Shown piece after piece: positions 33,551 through 45,474 of a DNA stretch of 64,000 bases. The stretch covers positions 11,203,412-11,267,411 of the forward strand of contig NC_133485.1 in the NCBI RefSeq assembly GCF_025370935.1, given 5' to 3'. How positions within the stretch are numbered: the stretch's first letter is position 1; every line of letters starts with the position of its first letter. Source of the stretch: Choristoneura fumiferana. Taxonomy: Eukaryota; Arthropoda; Insecta; Lepidoptera; Tortricidae. The position numbers and the translations under genes were made by a program. The notes beneath the pieces were generated by a model. It saw nothing but the letters and a program-made list of their open reading frames with translations. It did not search any database and was not told the origin of the DNA.

Positions 33551-34512
33551 TCAATTAAAAATAACTGAAAATATGAAAGTAGTTTATTCAGGATCAATTA
33601 CACTACACTTTAAAGCAAGTAGCGTTTTTTTATAAATCGCTTTACTGAGCCCAGGCTAAAAGTTTACAACAGCAACATACGCCAATTTTTATCATCTTCA
33701 AAAAATGGCTTAACACAAACTGACAAGTACAAATAGAATAAGAAATCAAATTTAATTACTGACAAAGCAACACGAATATTTTTGACATAATTAAGATATT
33801 TGTATTTATGTGCAATAAATTAAAATACTTAATTTAAAAAAAATGTGTTCATTGGCCATAAAAAATAAATTCAACAATACAAGAGAAGCAGTGATCCCCA
33901 CACTAGGCATAGCCTGTGTCGTGGAGATCAGGTCTTAGAAAATTAACAGAAAGTGCGGCTCTTAATTCAGTATGTAATACTTAACCCGTCTTAAATTTTA
34001 TTTATTTTATACAGGTTATACATTTAACATAACCTACATTTAATCAAATAAAAGAATCCGTGTTGGTGTGTGAGGTGTGTCTAAGGGTTTTAGTTTGATA
34101 ATTTAACATCTCTACGGCAGAAGAGTGTGGACGCACGCTCTTTTTCGCGCTTTGAATAGACTTCCATAATGAAGCAATTGATAAACAGCCTTTCCGATTG
34201 ATTAGTAGATGTACCCTACAGTTCATTTTATTTGTTATATAGTTAAATGCAAAGCAGGATGCATAAGTACACCTCGCATACTTTCTTTAGAATTACGGTC
34301 CCTCTAGAAAGATACCTCTCAATCTCCGGAGATCTCAATTATGTCCTCTTTCCAAAGACTTGAGTATTTTCAGTCTTGTATTTTATGTGAAATTTGATGA
34401 AACCAGGCATTAATTTTGTATGCTGCTTCATACTCATACACAACAATTGACAATATGTTGTGAACATAGTCTTGTAGATTCTACCAAAAATAACTTCTAT
34501 TATATTAAATGC

Positions 34513-34587
34513 TTAAGCCCTCTCATTCTGAGGGGAGGCCTGTGCCCTGCAGTGGGACGTATATAGGCTGGGATGATGATGATGATG
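34513..34587 (+). mobile_element. Extremely truncated SINE family A copy
   Basis: An exact 11-bp duplication, ATATTAAATGC, flanks only 75 bp (34502-34512, 34588-34598): the last ~65 bp of the family plus (GAT)n. Confidence 0.8.
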
Positions 34588-34974
34588 ATATTAAATGCGA
34601 AATAATACGTATATTTTCTCATGAGACGTAACTTTTCTCTATTTATTAAGCTAGGTTTATTAATTTCCCGTTGTTTATTATCGTACTAGGTTCTAGAGAT
34701 GTTTATTAAGGAAGGTTGTTTGTTTTATTACAAGCCATTGTCTGTCTTCATTTTCCCTGCCTGTAAGAACCATAAAGGCCGAGGACTATTACTGTTTCGT
34801 TGTAAAAAAATAAAGAAAATACAATAATTCGGTAGGTTAATCGTCTCTGGCCTATATACACCATACTGATGGACCCAGGCTTCCTCTCAGAATAAAAGGA
34901 CTTATGCAGGGGCAGTGCAGATTTGAAACTTGACATACATCATTGAATACATACTAATATTATTAATGCGAAAG

Positions 34975-35296
34975 TCTTCTCTCGATGAGAGCGAAAACAT
35001 AGATGTCGCTAGGGCTGCTGCATAAGTAGCGTAGTAGAAATAAGCAACCAGAGATATGTATGCATAGGAAAAATTCGTGTCTAAATTCCTGTCCAGCGGT
35101 GGTGTAGGGGTTATAGCACGCAGCACGGATTGCTGAGGACCTGGGTTCGATTCCAGCGCTGTCTCTTTTTCTGGTTTCTGTGCATCCATGTCTCAGTTTG
35201 TATTTTCGATATGGTTTCACGGGATACCCGTAAAAGTAACAAATTTGGAGTTGAAATAAAAAAACAAAAAGACTCCAAATAACCAATCATAATAAT
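34975..35296 (+). mobile_element. Composite SINE (family B), sense copy
   Basis: Partial body (CATAGATGTCGCTAGGGCTG), tRNA-like head at 35092-35163 (GGTGTAGGGGTTATAGCACG; GGGTTCGATTCCAGCGC) and a complete tail to ACCAATCATAA follow in sense order. This copy shows the unrearranged order body-head-tail. No secure target duplication. Confidence 0.7.
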
Positions 35297-35894
35297 GCTA
35301 ATTTCATGTGTACATTTATTCAAGGCATGCATTACCTGCTATTGCCAAATCAAAGCCGATCAGCTCCGCATTTCCACCAATCAGAATACAACAAATCCGG
35401 TTTAAACCCCATTTAATAGGATGATGCCATTCCACATGCCAAGGGTGCGGTATCCTTAATAACTTGAGCTTTTAGGCCATTAGATCGGAGAGGCGGGATC
35501 GTTTTTAGCTGCCAACAAATATTTGCTACTGCCCAATAAACCTTGACTCGCACGTGTCAACAAGATTTGTGACATCATTTGTGTGAAAACCGTGTCCGAA
35601 ATGGACGTTAAATCGAGCTGTCCCTTTCTGTTGGATTATTACAAATGAGAGAGCATTAGGCGTACGTGAGTATTCGGTAAGGGCGAGTCAACAGAATTTC
35701 AGGGCATCTAACGACTATATAGCCACGAAACGTGTTAACGGTGTGTTGAGTAAACTCTGTTACTGTTATTTGTAGTGTTTTGTTTTGTTGTTATATCTTA
35801 CTGTCTCATTCTATATGATTATAAAGTGTTGTCGCAGTATTTGTAATCTGGGATTAATTCAACTAAGTTTTAAGGAAAAAAATACGGTTTAAAA

Positions 35895-36062
35895 TCATTA
35901 ATCTGCAGCAGTACCACCATCTTGCTTGCTAATCCTGCCGTGAAGCAGCAGTGCGGCGTGAAGAGTAAGACAGCCGGTGAATTACTGGCACTTGAGGTAT
36001 CCCATCTTAGGCCTCTAGGTTGGCAACGCATCAGGAGACCCACTTGCTCGTTTGCCATCAAG
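35895..36062 (+). repeat. Dispersed LINE-like 3' repeat, copy 2
   Basis: It contains ACCACCATCTTGCTTGCTAA, GAAGCAGCAGTGCGG and CATCAGGAGACCCACTTGCT. It pairs with 3005-3265. Confidence 0.5.
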
Positions 36063-36107
36063 TCGAATAAAAACAAAATTTTAGTTGCGATAAATTGGGT
36101 GCGCCAA

Positions 36108-37052
36108 AGTTGGCATAATTTTTCAACCCCGATTATTGGAACTCCGAAAATGTTTGTCATACAATTTTTTGTCATAATACTCACTAAATACTTAGTCACT
36201 ATTACTACCGATCATAACTCAGAAACATTTAAAACCATAATGACAGTTGTCATAAATATCTCTTGTACTCCTTTTTTTTGTCATACTTTTTTTAAGCATA
36301 TTGTTTTGTGCTCATAAAACTTCATTATCATAATTATATAAAGCAGACTTATTTGTAGCTATAAGCTTCATTGTCATACAGTTTATGGCCTGCGTTGCTT
36401 TCGTTTAGTGAAAAAAAATGTGATAAAATAAGTATTTCGATGACAACGCTATCAATGGGCGAAGCAATCACCATCTGTTGGATGTTATTACTGCAGACAT
36501 TATTTAACCACAATAGATGTAAGTAACAAAGAAAAAACAATTCGTCAGCAAATCAATTTTATATGAATTTTACCCTCAATTGTCTCATAAGTTTTAGTAG
36601 ATGTCAGAAATGTAGGTTAGGTTAAGTTAAAACTGCGACCCCCTCAAAACCGTATTGCTACCAGTAAAGTAGGTTAGGTTAGGTTAGGTTAGAACTGCAA
36701 CACCTACAGAACCAAACTACTGCCATTAGTATAGGTTAGGTTAGGTTAGAACTGCGACCACTGCAGAACCAAACCGTCCCCAGTAAAGTAGGATAATCAC
36801 AATTTAAGTTTAAGTTTAAAAAACTGTATCGATATTTACATGTTATGATTAACAAGTTTATTGCAATTGATGATTATGAATGAAAGAAATATGAAAACCA
36901 GCATTATGAGTAAAAACATATCTTAGTGACAACGTTATGAATCACGATATTCTGATAATTGACCATTATGACCTCAGTTGGTAGTAGTACAAATTTATGA
37001 CAAATAAAATTATGAAGTAAAAAATTCGGAAGAGTGATGATTATGGCTACAA
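36108..37052. repeat. Inverted array of TTATGA-type words
   Basis: The left half (36115-36400) is rich in CATAAT/TCATAA words in + orientation. The right half (36845-37045) is rich in the complementary ATTATGA/TTATGA words at similar short spacing. The halves flank the TTAGG-containing repeats at 36612-36785. The arrangement suggests a degenerate foldback element with many short binding-site-like words. Confidence 0.55.
36612..36785. repeat. Three tandem units with interstitial TTAGG repeats
   Basis: Three units of about 58-62 bp each begin GTAGGTTAGGTTA (two to four TTAGG motifs), then AACTGC(G/A)AC and an AACC-containing end before CAGTA or AGTA. TTAGG is the insect telomeric motif, but the runs are short and embedded in a larger unit. 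Confidence 0.75.
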
Positions 37053-37384
37053 ATCGGTAGCAGGAAAAAAAATCTGACGATCGATTTTATGCGAGTCAAT
37101 ATGGACCCCGATAAATTATATGAACGATCAATGTATTTTTCGTACAAGAAAAATAAAATGTAATTAATTATTTATTTGTCAATGAAAAAATAAAAAATAA
37201 TAATAAAATAAAAAAATATAAAAAGTCCCTGGTCTTTGTGTAATGGTGGTCCGTAATGATAATAAGACAACAATTAATAACATCATTCAACCAAATATCA
37301 TATTCAAGTAGTTTCACGAAATCCTGTAAGCAAATACCTAAGCGCAGTTTTTCCAACTCATACTATTCAATTTAATAATAACCA

Positions 37385-37442
37385 TCATTATCATCGTCAT
37401 CAAAAATAGGACGTCCACTGTTGGACACAGCTCTTCCCTAAT
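37385..37442 (-). repeat. RTE-like LINE 3' tail fragment
   Basis: CATTATCATCGTCATCAAAA then AGGACGTCCACTGTTGGACA is the reverse complement of an RTE-type tail. Confidence 0.5.
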
Positions 37443-37459
37443 TTTTATTTTACAAAGTT

Positions 37460-38050
37460 AGTTGCCTTTGAAATGCCTTCAGTTATTATTAGCCGCTCGG
37501 AGCAATAAGCCTGCATCTGAAGCAGTAACCAAAGATTTATGTTTATCGGCGTATATTTGCAGTATTTCCAGTCTTTATTTAGTTACTCTCACTCACGCAA
37601 TGCTGACGTTACCAGAATGATCCAACTCTGATTACTTGTTCAACAGACAGACTGCAGACAGGATAGAATTAAATATAAACACAATTCGACTACCTATCAA
37701 TCGGGGAATATGCATGAATCACAATTTTTTTCTTAAATAACTTAATTTGATACGAAACTGGAAAATAAAACCAATAACCTCTAGACAAAAGGACTATACA
37801 AATGAAGTTTGCATTCCATCTCATCACAGAAAAATCAAATTTAGTATAGACTCTGTAATAATCTTTGAATGCATTTTGTTTCCTTTTAAAAATAAAACAA
37901 TGTCTCTTTTAAGTAAAATGAGCTAACTAAAGGATTTTAGGCAGTTTCCCTCCAGGGCCCATAAATTTTGTACACCCTGTATGTAGCCACTATAGCTTTT
38001 GTAATGCCGGGTCCCAAACCTCATAACAACTGCGTCTTATACATTTTCCC
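37460..38050. other. No recognised gene
   Basis: AT-rich DNA with no supportable feature. Confidence 0.4.
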
Positions 38051-38053
38051 GTA

Positions 38054-38192
38054 GGCACGGTCGAAAAAATTGAATATGACCCAGGGTGGAACCTTTGTGC
38101 TACTAATGTCATGTTGACATGTCATACTTTTGTCAAGGAAATTGATTATTTAAAGGTTCCACCCTGGGTCATGATTTTTATTTGTTCGACTG
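38054..38192. mobile_element. Foldback MITE with TA duplication
   Basis: The arms share GACCCAGGGTGGAACCTTT and, further in, ATGTCATGTTGACATG / CATGTCAACATGAC-type words. The ends are GGCACGGTCGAA and TTCGACTG with TA on both sides (38052-38053, 38193-38194). A partial copy is at 11230-11335. Confidence 0.7.
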
Positions 38193-38199
38193 TACTAGC

Positions 38200-39245
38200 C
38201 TAATGTGAGCTTTGCAAATAGTGGCCGTATTGTCTAACGCGCAGGCGCTCGTAATGGCGTTCACCCTCTCTTTCTACTCTCATCCTACACCGCGTGAAAG
38301 AACGGTGAAACCCATTGCGATTCCAAATGCGTTCGACATAAAGTCCTCGGTTTTGAAAACCATCTAGTGATAAAGCAAGAATAGATACAATAAATCAACA
38401 AGAGCGCATAAATTTACATGAAAAATTAATAATAACTTCAATATGAATATTCCATTAGATAATTTACGTCGTAATAAAAAAATACGCATCAATTCATCTT
38501 CATACATTTCCATTTATCGTAAATAATGACGTAGCGTAAGATCAATTGAATTTGGACTTTGGTCCTTAACCTTAGAGTGGTGAGAATTGGTCGATTCCAT
38601 GAGATTCTAATACCGTTAAGTATTGTGAATCAGCAGGCATCTAATCTAATAAAATGCAGTGGCCGATATTGTAGTGTTGTTGATCTACAATCGAATATAG
38701 TTAATATCGATACCTGTTTGATAGCCCAAAAATGTCTGTGGGTTTATCGATAATACGGATATTATCGACAGCACGGAACGAGACAATGCTACTGACAGAA
38801 TGTTATACTAATATTATTTAATTTTTCACGGTTAATAACATAAGATATATTTGTTACGGGATGTGATGTAGTAATTATCTTTAATGAGCTCCAATATTTT
38901 GACGCAGTTATATGCAGCATGATTGAATTGTATTATAAAGCTATTTATTGAACATAAAAAAAACAGATGTAATTAACAGATAGCAATACCACGATGATCA
39001 CGGTAGGCTGAAAGTTTCCCTTCTTCCTATTTCATTGAAATTCCTATCGATAGTGTGACTTGCTGCAGATTAAAGAAGACATTAATATCTAAGGCGTATT
39101 AATGATTATATCATGGACAGGGATATTTGGAAATAATTCCGATCCGCATTAGCGATCCCTTCAAATAGCGAACCTACTGTGTTAAAAATAAAGTTATGTT
39201 AAATACTTGTGATGTATACATAATATTGTAAATCTGTTTTAAAAA
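38200..39245. other. No recognised gene
   Basis: It contains a MITE arm fragment at 38220-38262. The 64-codon ORF at 38559-38753 has no domain. Confidence 0.4.
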
Positions 39246-39247
39246 AA

Positions 39248-39385
39248 AATATACCTCGTTGAGTTTCTTGCCGGATTCTTCTCAACAGAGGTTTTTCCGA
39301 ACCGGTGGTAGATTTTTTTTTACATTCATAAGTGCTTGTTATAGCCTAAATTGAATAAAGATATTTTGACTTTGACTTTGATTAC
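39248..39385 (+). repeat. LINE 3' end fragment
   Basis: ACCTCGTTGAGTTTCTTGCC, CCGAACCGGTGGTAGA and TTGAATAAAGATATTTTGAC then CTTTGA. It is nearly the same as 42127-42297 and is a 5'-truncated non-LTR 3' end with an AATAAA signal. Confidence 0.65.
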
Positions 39386-40154
39386 AACTATCGATACTTA
39401 GTTTAGTAAGTCACTACGATACCAGTATTATGCAAGTCACTGGGCCCCGAAGTGGAAATTGCTATGTAAATATATGGATAGGTCCAGTTTCGGGCTACTC
39501 AAACTCGAAATAGTCTGTTAGATAGGGAGAGTAACAATTTGTCTTTGTTCGTTACGCAGGTGAGAGTAATACAAATGAAGAGAACTTTTATAGTAGATAC
39601 TAGAGTACAACAGAAGTTGATGAGCTGTGGAGCTCAAAATCGTCTACAGATCTAGTAAATAATGTTTTTCCATCGTATTTCGTCGGATAAGTTCGTTTTA
39701 ATCTTGCTATCTCAATAAAGAAGCTATTCAGTAAACTTCAGTAAGCTAGTTGAGAGAGCAAGAATAATGGGTTTTTTTCCAGAAAAATACATCACTTTGA
39801 GCATCGGGCTTCGGGCATTTCTCCACTAATTGGAAAATCGTGCTCCTTGGTTTTTGGAAAAACGTGTTGAGATAAATGTCAAAGAAAAAGGTTTCTGCGC
39901 TTAAAAACAACCATATTTTAAAACTTGTCTAATATTGTACCAAAAATAAAACTACATTAAGAAAGATTTCTTTATTGAACTTAAAAAGATAATTACACCA
40001 TTGATGATAATAAAGTAGTATTTCAATTAATATGCATGTCATTTTATTAACAAAATTATTAGTTTAGAACATTTTTTAATCAAACATTGTCCCAAGAGTA
40101 CAAAAACAGTACCCTTGCTTTATTATGATTATTAATAAAATCTACACCACTGTA

Positions 40155-40413
40155 AAGACTGGTTTTTTGGAATCTTTTTGTATTTTTTTTTTATTTCAAT
40201 TCCAAATTTTTACTTTTACGGTCATCCCGTAAAACCGAAATTGAAAATACAAACTGAAATATAGATGCACAGAAAAAACAGAAAAATAAGACCATCAGTG
40301 GTGTAGCGGTATAGCACGCGGTACGGATTACCGAGGACCTGGGTTCGATTCCCAGTGATGGTCTTATTTTTCTGTTTTTTCTGTGCATCTATATTTCAGT
40401 TTGTATTTTCAAT
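40155..40413 (-). mobile_element. Composite SINE (family B) with perfect inverted duplication
   Basis: An exact 12-bp duplication, TACACCACTGTA, flanks it (40143-40154, 40414-40425). On the minus strand the 3' part is a complete sense tail. The tRNA-like head (40298-40355 core; GTAGCGGTATAGCACGCGG, GGGTTCGATTCCCAG on +) is inverted and lies between two 57-bp perfect inverted copies of the tail start (40241-40297, 40356-40412). Confidence 0.85.
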
Positions 40414-40527
40414 TACACCACTGTAGTTATGGTGCAAAAACATTTTTACTGTTTAATTAATCATAACTAGAAGAGAAAGTTGCCAGGGGAGTGTTCAAAT
40501 TTTCCAATTAGTGGAGAAATACCCGTT

Positions 40528-40755
40528 GTCGCAGGACCGATGAACGGTGGAGCAGACGAGTCCTCGAATGGAGACCACGGACGGAAAAACGTAATGTAGG
40601 GCCTCCTGAGGCACGGTGCACGGATGACCTTAAGAGGATCGCTGGCGGCGGATGGATGCGAGAGGTTGAAGACAGTGTTGTGGCGCGCCATGGAAGAGTC
40701 CTATGTCCAGCAGTGGGCTGCTGTGGGCTGATGACGATGACGATGATGATGATGA
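40528..40755 (+). pseudogene. RTE-like LINE ORF2 C-terminus, open frame
   Basis: The frame is open from about 40531: RTDERWSRRVLEWRPRTEKR then NVGPPEARCTDDLKRIAGGG, then WMREVEDSVVARHGRVLC. This follows the RPRT..RxVGRPxxRWTDDLxxxAGxxWM pattern of RTE ORF2 ends. The GRP and RW residues are changed (GPP, RC). It ends in GAC/GAT repeats. Confidence 0.7.
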
Positions 40756-41254
40756 CCCGTTTAGTGCCAAATTAAAATAAGTAAGTAAATACGTAAATTA
40801 AAATAATGCAATTTACTTACTGCTCATCACTCGAATACCGTAACGCAGAAACATTTTATTCTCCCTTGAACTTTTGGAAAATACGTTTTCTACGGATGAG
40901 GATTGCTTTCGCAACTTGTGTACCTCCATATTGCTCTTGTTTATTACAAACATAAAGTTTACCTTCATATCATATTCTTCATCTCGTAATCGTTTAGTAT
41001 CTGAAAAATGTCTGTTCCACAATACAGAAGACATTAAAGTGAAGGAGCTTGAAAAGTTGTTAGAATGGGCGTAGTACAGTTCTCAAAATGTATACACTGT
41101 CTACACTCGCCTCATATGCGTAAGTAATTTGTAGAGTTCGCAGTAAAAATGGATTAGAGGAGCTCTAAACTAATTTTAATTTACATACGAAACTATAGTT
41201 CACGCAATTCCAGCTACAAACGATTAACTTATCGTCATTCCTTGGTTCCGGGAT

Positions 41255-41345
41255 AATAACTATCCTATATCCTTCCGAGTGTTTCGGACTATCGCTGTAC
41301 TAAATTTCATTTTTTGTTCAGCGGTTTAGGCGTGAAGAGATAACA
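41255..41345 (+). repeat. Helitron-associated repeat fragment
   Basis: GGATAATAACTATCCTATAT then CCTTCCGAG, and GTTCAGCGGTTTAGGCGTGA then AGAG, are in the same order as in 27585-27782. Confidence 0.45.
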
Positions 41346-41733
41346 GACAATGTTGTGTAGAACATTTTGAGTCTTATATATTATTATTATTATTATTCAT
41401 CGGCGCCCCTCAATTATGTCTGTGACAATCAGCCGCAAGTATTTTCGCATTCTTTCGTTTTGTTTGTGACTATCATGGCCACTTGAACTCGGAGCGCCTT
41501 ATATATCGCTGGCAACGAGAGTGTTAATTCAGAATTTGACCTAATTTATGTTTACATAGATGGAAATAATAAGTTTATTTTCAATACGTAGTCTTGCTTT
41601 CTCCTAAGCTTATTTTACTAAACCTGTATCGCCTTAAGCCTGTCGCTATCCCACACAAAGGGATATACGAATCAAATACCAAAGATTTTACTGCAGGAAC
41701 CGAAAAGAGTAAAACCCATAATTAAATGTATTA

Positions 41734-41735
<2 letters not shown>

Positions 41736-41767
<32 letters not shown>

Positions 41768-41961
41768 CAGCCTGTATACGTCCCACAGCTGGGCACAGGC
41801 CTCCTCTCAGAACAAGAGGGCTTGGGCCATAGTTCCCACGCGGGCCCAGTGCGGATTGGGAACTTCGCACGCACCATTGAATCGCTTCGCAGGTTTGTGC
41901 AGGTTTCCTCACGATGTTTTCCTTCACCGCAAAGCTCGTGGTAAATTTCAAATGTAATATT
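41736..41961 (-). mobile_element. 5'-truncated SINE family A copy
   Basis: An exact 11-bp duplication, AATGTATTATT, flanks it (41725-41735, 41962-41972). On the minus strand it starts in the body (TTTGAAATTTACCACGAGC) and ends in CCCAGCTGTGGGACGTATAC then a long (GAT)n tail, seen as (ATC)n at 41736-41766 on +. Confidence 0.85.
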
Positions 41962-42126
41962 AATGTATTATTTATTTGCCCAACCATCTAGCTAGTCAAA
42001 TAATCCGAATGCACGTTATGAGTGTTTTGTTTGTATGCGCTACCTCACCGCATGCAACATTTGATGCGAGATCCGGAATGGCGCTGTTCTGTAATAAGGC
42101 TGTTACAGATTTTGATGCGCATTGCT

Positions 42127-42297
42127 TAAACACCTCGTTGAGTTTCTTGCCGGATTCTTCTCAGCAGAGGTTTTTCCGAACCGGTGGTAGATTTTTCTTG
42201 ACATTCATAAGTGCTTGTTATAGCCTAAATTGAATAAAGATATTTTGACTTTGACTTTGACTTTGACTTTGACTTTGACTTTGACTTTGACTTTGAC
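42127..42297 (+). repeat. LINE 3' end with (GACTTT)n tail
   Basis: The sequence is the same as 39248-39385, followed by about eight GACTTT units at 42246-42297. Tandem tail units are typical of some non-LTR families. Confidence 0.7.
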
Positions 42298-43817
42298 ACC
42301 TGGATCATACACACCTTACACTTGATTATAAAGACCCGCCCGTGACCTTCCTACACTTATACGTGTCGGACACATGGAGGATAATACCATTGTTTGTATG
42401 GGAGAGCGACCATCTTAAGTTGTTTGTTATTTTTGTATCTTCTCCCATTTTAAGCTGGTTACAGGGTCCGCGTTGTCTGCAGCTCCTCGTTTGTACAGCA
42501 AAACTTTTATAGGATTATGTCGCCCAAGGCTTTCATCTCGTCGTTTGGCTTGAGCATGAAAATGCTCTTCTATTTCCTTTTTAGGTTTTACTAGATTGAA
42601 CTTTTTGGCTGAAATAACGTATTTCATGTGATATGCTCAGTAGAAGCTGAAGGGTTGTTTTGTTCAAACTGTTTACGGGTTTGTCTGCAATTATATTCAG
42701 TACCTAGTAAAATTCGGTAACCAGCGTTTTCCCAGAGATAAGACTAAGCTGGATCGATTTGTCATCCCCGTAACCCCTACATACCAAATTTCATCGAAAT
42801 CGTTGGAGCCGTTTCCGAATTCTGATTATATCGTATACAAGAATTTCTCATTGTAAGGTATTAGATTGGCATACGTGAAAGATGTGGAAGTGGAATTGGT
42901 TTAATTTAATTGATTTGAATCTCCACTCAGCGATACAACTGATTCAGGAAATATTGCTTAAATTTCTTTTAAATTTTGATGCTGAAATAATAAAAAATAA
43001 AAAATAAAAGATCTTTCCCAGCAGTCAAGTGAGTCAACAGTGGATAAGCAAGAAAAATGCAGAATTTTATATCAATACGAAAAACTGACTCGGACTCGAC
43101 CACCGACCTCATTGGGTATCATATCATAGGGTAGGGGGGTAGGGTAGAGATATCATAAGGTACCTATCATAATAGATAGACAGACAGACAAACGTATATT
43201 AATTTGGAATCCTAAAAACAAGCGTATAAGCAATGACAGTTGCTAGCGACTTCAAATGCATCCCACAGGAACTTAACATTTTCTTGGGATAAAGCCTATA
43301 TATGGTAATCTAATATAATGTGTAACTTTCCATTGGTAAAATATTTTTTGAGATCGGTTCACTCGTTCCGAATATTGTCGTCTACATAAACATTTACAAA
43401 AGCAAAAAAAATATACTCCTTTAAAATATTATTAGTGTATGATTGAAGATACCTACATATAAAGTATTCGTGCCTCTAGTCGTTTTCGTAACACATTTAC
43501 ACTCTTTTTTTACTGTACCGGCTTTTAAGTCCATTTCGTAACTAATAAAGAAGCAATTAACTGTTAATTAGAGCTAACAAGCATTTCCACCCTAATTTCC
43601 CGGCCTAATGCTACCTTTTTACCGTATTTTTGTTTTTTTTTCTGCCAAACAATTCTAACTTTTTTATATTTTATAAACCTTTTAGAAACAAATTCTTCAC
43701 TGTCGACAAACCAACGAGTGAAACTTTTTCACTGAACTTTGGAAATTAATGGATATTCTATTACTCATGATCGTGAGAAAGACATAAATCTCACTAATGA
43801 TTTGAGTTGTGATACAC

Positions 43818-43990
43818 TTTGTGGGGGGCTGGGGTTTGTCTGTGTGTCTGTCTGTGGCACCGTAGCTCTTAAACGAGTGTACCGATTTGAAAGCGGTTTT
43901 TATTTATTTGAAATCAGGTTTTCTAGCGATGATTCTTAGACATGTTTCATCAAAATCGAAAGAGCCGTTTTTCAGATTGAACTTTGATTG
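43818..43990 (+). repeat. Dispersed repeat with TCTG microsatellite
   Basis: The (TCTG)n run, GGCACCGTAGCTCTTAAACG and CATGTTTCATCAAAATCG match the minus strand of 5815-6077. Confidence 0.55.
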
Positions 43991-44279
43991 TAGTACTTTA
44001 GTCTAGTAAGATAATTCAGGGCCAATATTCACACAAGATCGGAGCGTGCAAAAATATCTGACACGTCCTACTAGCCCTAGAAATACAGTCGTATTAGATA
44101 TTTATGCACACTTTATTGAATCATATATTGGTATTTAAAGCACTTGTTCTAGACTACTCTCACTTCTCTCTAGTCTAGAGACAATAGAGACATGAAATTT
44201 AGCACGAGTGTTTGCCATGCAACGTTAATGTACGGTGTAATTTACGAGAATTACCATGGAAATTTTATGAAATTCGTCA

Positions 44280-44490
44280 AGCGGTCACAGCGGAAGACCA
44301 GTGTTAGTCTCGGCCTGCACAGCCAACACTATGATGACCTCGGGCCACTTCGCAATTTCGCAAAAATCAGTTGTTTTTGTTTTCTGAGCCCAAATTCCTT
44401 TGATCCTGTTATCCTGGGAGATGACAGATTAAATTGCATGTGTGATGACCTTTTGTAATTTTTGCGAATAGCGAATAATTGGTTCTATTT
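44280..44490 (+). repeat. Repeat family with CTTT tail, diverged copy
   Basis: GCGGTCACAGCGGAAGACCA then GTGTTAG matches the start of the 12945 and 46366 copies. The end ATTGGTTCTATTTCTATTTC is a degenerate tail. Confidence 0.4.
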
Positions 44491-44883
44491 CTATTTCTCA
44501 ATTCTGGAATTTCAATTCAAATACCAGATAGGGCGACAAGCCGCGGGTAAAAGCATTCATACGTGTAAGTTGCCGTGATTTAATCAGTGGTGATGTTTCC
44601 CCCCGGCCTAAGCAAGCACACCTACAAAAACGCCCGTGCCAACGCCTTCAATAATTCCAGCTCGGCTCGAAACGCTAAACCAATATTGACCAAACCCAAC
44701 CACCCGTGCGTTTAATACGAAATTAACAAAAACAATTTTGCTGCGGTACCTCAACTTTCAGGGGAATTTTAAACTACAAAGTTTCCCCTTATTGTATTTC
44801 GATTTGAACATGCTTATTTTAATCCGAACTTAGGGTCTTGAAAATACATGATCAGGTTTAATTTCAGTCATTAAATTTTATGT

Positions 44884-45016
44884 AGGGGAGATGGAGGGAC
44901 GACTTAGATGCCTATAATGTGGGATGGCGGGAGCTCGCCTTTGATAGGCAGGAGTGGAGCAAGAGAGGAGAGGCCTTTGCCCAGCAGTGGGACACAAAAA
45001 TAGGCTAACAAAAAAA
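44884..45016 (+). mobile_element. RTE-like LINE 3' end, severely truncated
   Basis: It is identical to 31123-31257 except for one base (CAC for CAT near AAAAATAGG). It encodes the same C-terminal DRQEWSKRGEAFAQQWD. TATGTA lies on both sides (before 44884 and after the A-run) and may be the target duplication. Confidence 0.75.
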
Positions 45017-45474
45017 AACAATATGTAACAGTGTTTGTCTTGGTTGAGTCAATTTCCCTATTTTCCTTTGTATAATATTTTCAACTTTTTGTGTTTTTTA
45101 TTAAAAGCATAGGGGAAGATTGGCACCATTCGTACACTTTGATTTTTCAAAAATTTATAAATAAAGATAGAATGCTCAATCAATTATTATAGCACTCAGC
45201 ATATGTTCCGCTTCTTATTCAAAAAGTTTGAATGAATTGAATTTTAGCAAAAGCTGTCATATTTCCGAATCTACCCCACCAATGGGGTACATTCGTATAT
45301 AAATAGGGGAACATTCAGGCAGTGTGGGGTAGCTTCATACGGGTTAATTAAAAAAGCAAAATAATTGTAATAATCGTGTTCATTGGCCTTAAACATGCCA
45401 ACGATAAAGTAAATGACAAAACCTTTTGTTAACAAAAAATATACATCACTTAGAAAAAAATATTTAATAGAAAA

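Noticed and set aside
34902..35332. Three overlapping minus-strand ORFs
   Set aside because: They are antisense to a composite SINE copy.
36612..36785. True telomere
   Set aside because: Runs of two to four TTAGG are too short and are embedded in a longer tandem unit in the middle of other repeats.
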